Shown here: one piece after another, positions 60,227 to 64,000 of the stretch
How the letters are laid out: each line of letters starts with the position of its first letter
Numbering within the stretch: the first letter of the stretch is position 1
NCBI RefSeq assembly: GCF_014200455.1
Contig: NZ_JACHBW010000010.1
Span: 62,001 to 126,000, forward strand
Direction: 5' to 3'
From: Paraburkholderia bannensis
GTDB lineage: Bacteria; Pseudomonadota; Gammaproteobacteria; Burkholderiales; Burkholderiaceae
Length of the DNA: 64,000 nt
Notes under the pieces: model-generated
Seen by the model: only the letters and a program-made list of their open reading frames with translations
Told to the model about the DNA's origin: nothing
Databases searched by the model: none
Translations under genes and position numbers: made by a program

Positions 60227-61084
60227 GTGAACAATTCCAGAACACTCGCAGATCGCATCGAAGATCTGCTGCCCCAGACCCAATGCACCAAGTGCGGCTA
60301 CGACGGCTGCCGGCCCTACGCCGAAGCCGTCGCCGATGGCGCCGCCAGCTATAACCAGTGCCCGCCGGGCGGCGCCGAAGGCGTCGCGCGCCTCGCGCAT
60401 CTGCTCGGCAAACCCGTCATTCCGATCAATCCCGCCAACGGCGTCGAGCGCCCGCGCCCCGTCGCCTTGATCGACGAGCAGGTGTGCATCGGCTGCACGC
60501 TATGCATGCAGGCCTGCCCGGTCGATGCGATCGTTGGCGCACCCAAGCAGATGCACACCATCGTCAAGGATCTCTGCACGGGCTGCGATCTGTGCGTGGC
60601 GCCCTGCCCGGTGGACTGCATCGCGATGATCCCCGTGACCGGCGAAGCAACCGGCTGGAACGCCTGGACGCAACAGCAGGCCGACGCGGCGCGTCTGCGC
60701 CACGACCGCCATCAGGCGCGTCTGGCAGCCGAGCGCGACGCCGCCGAAGCGCGCGCTGCCGCCCGCCGCGCGGCAGCGGCCGCACCCGCGGCAACGCCGG
60801 CCACGGCCGAAGCGCCGGGCGACACCGCTGCCGCCGCCCCGGCCAACGACGCCGAAGCGAAGAAGAAAGCGATCATCCAGGCCGCGCTCGAACGTGCACG
60901 TCAGAAGAAAGCGGAGCTGGCCGCGCGTGGCGAAGGTCCGCGCAACACCGATCAGGTGAGCGCCGACGTGCAGGCGCAGATCGATGCCGCCGAAGCCCGC
61001 CGCAAGCGTCTGGGCCTCGACGACAAGGATGCCGGCGACGCCAGCAAAAGCGACCCGCGCGGCTCGGACGACAAGCCCGCCTGA
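60227..61084 (+). CDS. rsxB: RsxB-type ferredoxin electron-transport protein
   Basis: 285 residues, GTG start. N-terminal Fe-S domain (CTKCGYDGCRPYAEAV, CPPGG) and two 4Fe-4S ferredoxin motifs (CIGCTLCMQACP and CTGCDLCVAPCP). The second half is a long charged Ala/Arg/Lys/Glu-rich helix and tail with no counterpart in E. coli RsxB (192 residues). In the Rsx/Rnf complex RsxB passes electrons, but no other rsx genes are adjacent. Its partner here is nth, 24 nt downstream, a pairing I recall from other beta-proteobacteria; a role in supplying or maintaining the Nth Fe-S cluster is possible. Confidence 0.9.
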   Translation: MNNSRTLADRIEDLLPQTQCTKCGYDGCRPYAEAVADGAASYNQCPPGGAEGVARLAHLLGKPVIPINPANGVERPRPVALIDEQVCIGCTLCMQACPVDAIVGAPKQMHTIVKDLCTGCDLCVAPCPVDCIAMIPVTGEATGWNAWTQQQADAARLRHDRHQARLAAERDAAEARAAARRAAAAAPAATPATAEAPGDTAAAAPANDAEAKKKAIIQAALERARQKKAELAARGEGPRNTDQVSADVQAQIDAAEARRKRLGLDDKDAGDASKSDPRGSDDKPA

Positions 61085-61108
61085 CAACCCACGGCCCCCA
61101 CACGAGCC

Positions 61109-61753
61109 ATGAACGCCACCAAGCGCCGCGCCATCTACGAAACGCTGCAAAGCCTCAATCCGAACCCGACGACCGAGCTGGAGTTTTCGACGCCGTTCGA
61201 ACTCCTGATCGCCGTGCTGCTGTCCGCGCAGGCCACCGATGTCTCGGTGAACAAGGCCATGCGCCGGATGTTTCCTGTCGCGAACACGCCGGAAACGGTG
61301 CTTGCGCTGGGCGAGGAAGGCGTGGCCGATTACATCAAGACCATCGGCCTGTATCGCACCAAGGCGAAGAACGTGATCGCCACTTGCCGGATTCTCGTCG
61401 AGCAGTACGGCGGCGAGGTCCCGCAGACGCGCGAGGCGCTCGAAAGTCTGCCGGGCGTGGGCCGCAAGACGGCCAACGTCGTGCTCAACACGGCCTTCGG
61501 GCACCCGACCATCGCCGTGGATACGCACATTTTCCGCGTCGCCAACCGCACGGGACTCGCGCCGGGCAAGGACGTGAAGGCGGTGGAAATCGCGCTGGAA
61601 AAATTCACGCCGAAGGAGTTCCTGCAGGACGCGCACCACTGGCTGATCCTGCACGGACGTTACGTCTGCAAGGCGCGCCGTCCCGAATGCTGGCATTGCG
61701 TGATCGAGCCGCTGTGCGAATTCAAGCCGAAGACGCCGCCGCCCGAGCTGTGA
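61109..61753 (+). CDS. nth: endonuclease III
   Basis: 214 residues. DNA glycosylase/AP lyase removing oxidised pyrimidines. The helix-hairpin-helix LPGVGRKTANVVLN carries the catalytic Lys, VDTHIFRVANRTGL the catalytic Asp, and the C-terminal Fe-S ligands are spaced C-x6-C-x2-C-x5-C (CKARRPECWHCVIEPLC). Co-transcribed with rsxB. Confidence 0.97.
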   Translation: MNATKRRAIYETLQSLNPNPTTELEFSTPFELLIAVLLSAQATDVSVNKAMRRMFPVANTPETVLALGEEGVADYIKTIGLYRTKAKNVIATCRILVEQYGGEVPQTREALESLPGVGRKTANVVLNTAFGHPTIAVDTHIFRVANRTGLAPGKDVKAVEIALEKFTPKEFLQDAHHWLILHGRYVCKARRPECWHCVIEPLCEFKPKTPPPEL

Positions 61754-61844
61754 CAGCGCGGCTGCGCGCCGCGACGTAGAATGAAGCGCCCGGTGGCCGC
61801 GTGCCTTCTGGCCCCGTAAAGATCCCACCACCCCACGAATCACG

Positions 61845-62279
61845 ATGTTCAATCCCAGCCGCGACGAAGTCCGCCGCTTCTTCACCGAGACCTGGCGCAA
61901 GCAGCGCGCAGGCGAAATCCTCACGCCGCTCGAAGCGATCGCCGCCGACTGGATCGTCGAGCATCCCGAATATCACGCGGAACTCGCCGACGCCGACCAG
62001 GCCGCCGCGCAGGATTATTCGCCCGAGCGCGGCCAGACCAACCCCTTCCTGCATCTGTCGATGCATCTGGCGATCAGCGAACAGTTGTCGATCGACCAGC
62101 CGCCGGGCATCCGCGCGGCGCACGAGCGCCTCGCGGCGCGCATGGGCTCCACGCACGACGCGCAGCACGCAATCATGGAATGTCTGGGCGAAACCATCTG
62201 GGAAGCGCAGCGCACCAACACGCCGCCCGACACCGACGCCTATCTGCAGCGCATCGAACGTCGCGCCACGCGTGACTAA
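61845..62279 (+). CDS. DUF1841 family protein
   Basis: 144 residues, soluble, acidic. MFNPSRDEVRRFFTETWRKQ, NPFLHLSMHLAISEQLSID and HDAQHAIMECLGETIWEAQR match DUF1841, a family of unknown function common in beta- and gamma-proteobacteria. The several conserved His residues (HLSMHL, HDAQH) hint at a metal site, but that is speculation. It follows nth by 91 nt on the same strand. Confidence 0.9.
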   Translation: MFNPSRDEVRRFFTETWRKQRAGEILTPLEAIAADWIVEHPEYHAELADADQAAAQDYSPERGQTNPFLHLSMHLAISEQLSIDQPPGIRAAHERLAARMGSTHDAQHAIMECLGETIWEAQRTNTPPDTDAYLQRIERRATRD

Positions 62280-62316
62280 GCGTTTCCAGCGCGCCAACGC
62301 GCAATCGCATAAACAA

Positions 62317-62360
62317 ACACCCCGCTCGCAGCGCGATTTCCAGCGCTACGAGCGGGGTGT
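62317..62360. terminator. bidirectional terminator after DUF1841 gene
   Basis: ACACCCCGCTCG / CGAGCGGGGTGT, 12-bp perfect stem with an internal GCGC/GCGC pairing in the 20-nt loop. It lies between the convergent DUF1841 and cytochrome genes. Confidence 0.75.
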
Positions 62361-62425
62361 TGTCGTTTCGCGCGCGTCTTATGCAGTGCGCATCGCTTCG
62401 CGTCTAGAATCGCGCGCCGACTCAC

Positions 62426-62848
62426 TTACTTCTTGTCGATCAGATCGCCCTTGAGCGATTCGATATAGGCGGCGATATCCTTCATGTCGCCCTGCGAGAG
62501 GCTCTGCACCTGCGCCTGCATGATCGGGTTGTTGCGGCCCAGATGCGGGTTGCCGTTGCCCATCTGGTACTGGCGCAGCGCCCAGTAGATGTAATCGGCG
62601 TGCTGGCCGGCGAGCTTCGGATACTCGGGGCTCACGGGCTTGTTCAGGTTCACGCCGTGACAGGCCGCGCAGTTGTGGCTGTCGGCGAGCACCTTGCCGT
62701 TGGAGGCATCGGCGGCATGCGCCGGATGCAGCGCGAGCGTTGCCGCCAGCGCAGCGGCGCCCGACGCCAGCACGGCGGCCTTGAAGATCGATTCGCGAAG
62801 CGTCGTGGCGCGCGCACCGGCACGCACGGCCATAAAGGGCTTGTTCAT
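62426..62848 (-). CDS. c-type cytochrome, small class I
   Basis: 140 residues. N-terminal export signal (AAVLASGAAALAATLALHPA, cleavage near AHA), haem-binding CAACH at about residue 60, axial Met probably in NPIMQAQVQSL. This is the single-haem c4/c5-like type, usually carrying electrons to a terminal oxidase in the periplasm. GGAGACAGGAAT precedes the ATG. It follows a second small cytochrome gene by 22 nt, so the two are an operon. Confidence 0.9.
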   Translation of the reverse strand: MNKPFMAVRAGARATTLRESIFKAAVLASGAAALAATLALHPAHAADASNGKVLADSHNCAACHGVNLNKPVSPEYPKLAGQHADYIYWALRQYQMGNGNPHLGRNNPIMQAQVQSLSQGDMKDIAAYIESLKGDLIDKK

Positions 62849-62870
62849 GGATTCCTGTCTCCCGTGCCGG

Positions 62871-63236
62871 TTACTTCTCGGGGTTGTTCTTGGACGTGGC
62901 CGTCTGCGACGCGTAATAAGCCGCGATATCGGCGATATCCTGGTCGGTCAGCGTGGTCGCGATGGCGTGCATCGTTTCGAAGTGGCGATCGCCCTTCTTG
63001 TAGCCGTGCAGCGCGTTCTGGATGTACTGCGCGTTCTGGCCGCCCAGGATCGGCACGTGGTAGACCTCGGGATAGGCGGTGCGGTAGTCGGGAATACCAT
63101 GACAGCCGATACACATCGCAACCTTGCCTTGACCTGCCTTCGCGTCGCCCACGACATCCGCGTGTGCCGTGGCCGCGAAGCCCGCCAGCGCGGTCACAAC
63201 GCCGAGCATGACGCGCTTGCCGACAATTTTTTTCAT
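62871..63236 (-). CDS. c-type cytochrome, small class I
   Basis: 121 residues. Signal peptide MKKIVGKRVMLGVVTALAGF with cleavage after AHA, haem site CIGCH near residue 43, and axial Met in FETMHAIATTLTDQDIADIA. Related to but distinct from the downstream cytochrome; such tandem pairs resemble split diheme cytochrome c4. The ATG at 63236 gives a normal signal peptide; in-frame codons upstream are not signal-like. Confidence 0.9.
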   Translation of the reverse strand: MKKIVGKRVMLGVVTALAGFAATAHADVVGDAKAGQGKVAMCIGCHGIPDYRTAYPEVYHVPILGGQNAQYIQNALHGYKKGDRHFETMHAIATTLTDQDIADIAAYYASQTATSKNNPEK

Positions 63237-63663
63237 AGCATCCAACCTGGCTTGAGGGGATTCGAACGCCCGAACCGCAGGCCACGACCTGCGCCGCATT
63301 ACTGCTGTTTTACTTTTGGGTCGCCGTGCAGGCCGAAAAAAATCGGTCTGAGTATACCGCGACGCCGCGCAGCCCGTCCACGGGGCTGCCGCCCGTCGCG
63401 TGCCCGCTCAGGCCCGCCAGACGGGGCTCGGGCGTTATGCGGACGGCCTTTGCGGCGACTCGTGCGGGTCATCCCTGATGCGCTGCACGCGACCTGCATG
63501 CCGCACGCAACGACGGATAAAACCCTGACGGTTCGGTCCGCAAACATGGGTGAGGCGGCGCTCAATGAGTACCGCATCGGGCGCAGGAAACGATACGCGA
63601 GCCCCCTCTGAAGCAACACCCCATCTGACTTATACTGGGATTTTTTTCAGCGAGCGGTTCATC
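63237..63663. other. intergenic region between cytochrome operon and moxR-type gene
   Basis: 427 nt between divergent genes. It holds a candidate promoter for the ATPase gene at 63631-63636 (see separate entry) and a 3-bp-stemmed T-loop-like sequence that is not a tRNA. The minus-strand open frame between 63299 and 63619 has no ribosome binding site or recognisable sequence. Confidence 0.45.
63631..63636 (+). promoter_or_regulatory. -10 box for the MoxR-type ATPase gene
   Basis: TATACT with CTGAAG 17 nt upstream (3 of 6 matches to the -35 consensus). The predicted leader is about 20 nt. Confidence 0.4.
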
Positions 63664-64000
63664 ATGCGCGCCACGCGTTTCGAAGGCTCTTCGCAGTACG
63701 TCGCCACCGACGATCTCAAGCTTGCGGTCAATGCCGCCATCACCCTCAAGCGGCCGCTGCTCATCAAGGGCGAGCCCGGCACCGGCAAGACCATGCTGGC
63801 CGAAGAAGTGGCCGCCGCGCTGGACATGCCGCTGATGCAATGGCACATCAAGTCCACCACGAAGGCGCAGCAAGGTCTTTACGAATACGACGCGGTTTCG
63901 CGCCTGCGCGATTCGCAGCTGGGCGACGAGCGCGTCAAGGACATCCGCAACTACATCGTCAAGGGCGTGCTGTGGCAGGCATTCGAGTCGGAGCAGCAAA
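63664..64000 (+). CDS. MoxR-family AAA+ ATPase (3' end cut by window)
   Basis: The first 112 residues are visible. After YVATDDLKLAVNAAITLKRP comes Walker A GEPGTGKTM (about residues 37-45), then MPLMQWHIKSTTKAQQGLYE and YDAVSRLRDSQLGD. MoxR ATPases act as chaperones, often with a VWA-domain protein encoded next to them, to insert cofactors or assemble complexes. The partner gene would lie beyond 64000. Confidence 0.9.
   Translation, partial: MRATRFEGSSQYVATDDLKLAVNAAITLKRPLLIKGEPGTGKTMLAEEVAAALDMPLMQWHIKSTTKAQQGLYEYDAVSRLRDSQLGDERVKDIRNYIVKGVLWQAFESEQQ

Noticed and set aside
63241..63285. tRNA-like GTTCGAATCCCC segment on the minus strand
   Set aside because: Only the T-loop sequence fits; the T-stem has 3 bp and no acceptor, D or anticodon arms can be found.
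63299..63619. Minus-strand 106-codon frame before the cytochrome genes
   Set aside because: No ribosome binding site, Arg-rich composition, and it overlaps the probable promoter zone of the divergent ATPase gene.

Overview
The window (about 65-68% GC by eye) looks like part of the main chromosome of a Burkholderia sensu lato species, most likely Paraburkholderia, Caballeronia or a close relative. The evidence is the block yebC-purD-hemF-nadD-rsfS-rlmH-maf-rng, a DUF4148 gene, a PhaZ1-type intracellular PHB depolymerase, rsxB next to nth, and the amino-acid sequences of nearly all housekeeping genes. The assignment is inferred from protein recognition; no 16S gene is present.

Region by region. 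1-2.98 kb (minus strand): the end-truncated gene of a large FtsX-type permease, translationally coupled to a DUF4126 membrane protein, then a Gdx/SugE guanidinium exporter preceded by a two-hairpin guanidine-II (mini-ykkC) riboswitch. 3.0-11.5 kb (minus): a complete high-affinity potassium system, reading a 41-residue leader ORF, kdpF, kdpA, kdpB, kdpC, kdpD, kdpE; the first three overlap by 4 nt. 11.9-14.1 kb (minus): quinone oxidoreductase, methylglyoxal synthase, and an SDR protein without the usual Tyr-Lys pair. 14.4-23 kb (plus): uracil salvage (upp), yebC, purD, hemF and the nadD-rsfS-rlmH-maf-rng housekeeping run.

23.0-26.7 kb (minus) is the accessory part: two tandem, paralogous polymorphic-toxin-like genes. 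They share an N-terminal domain and a pre-toxin motif (FDYxxDMPDGDxxELA) but have unrelated C-termini, and each is followed by a different candidate immunity gene (a DUF4279 protein; an unnamed 126-residue protein plus a 77-residue ORF). The upstream toxin carries a frameshift. About 95-120 bp of related sequence lies before each toxin gene. This is the best candidate in the window for an incompletely described system.

26.7-41.9 kb: three different tRNA position-34 enzymes (SelU, TrhO, GluQRS), a lipopolysaccharide core/export group (GT4, O-antigen ligase, MsbA, GT2), dnaE and a RhlE-type helicase with a probable long 5' leader. gluQRS contains five copies of a 12-bp in-frame repeat. 41.9-48.3 kb: aldehyde dehydrogenase, a catabolic-type acetolactate synthase, a C-type lysozyme inhibitor (MliC), a small lipoprotein, purT (whose stop codon lies inside a 13-bp x 5 tandem repeat) and a META-domain lipoprotein. 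48.5-53.5 kb: ftsK with a linker of about 1000 residues and an apparently short membrane domain. 53.5-64 kb: secreted lactonase-like propeller protein, DUF3096 peptide, GH15 glucoamylase/trehalase-type enzyme, PHB depolymerase with a possible PhaR site, TetR regulator, rsxB, nth, DUF1841, two small c-type cytochromes and the start of a MoxR ATPase.

Most convergent gene pairs are separated by clear hairpin terminators. I saw no rRNA, tRNA, CRISPR array, transposase or phage integrase.
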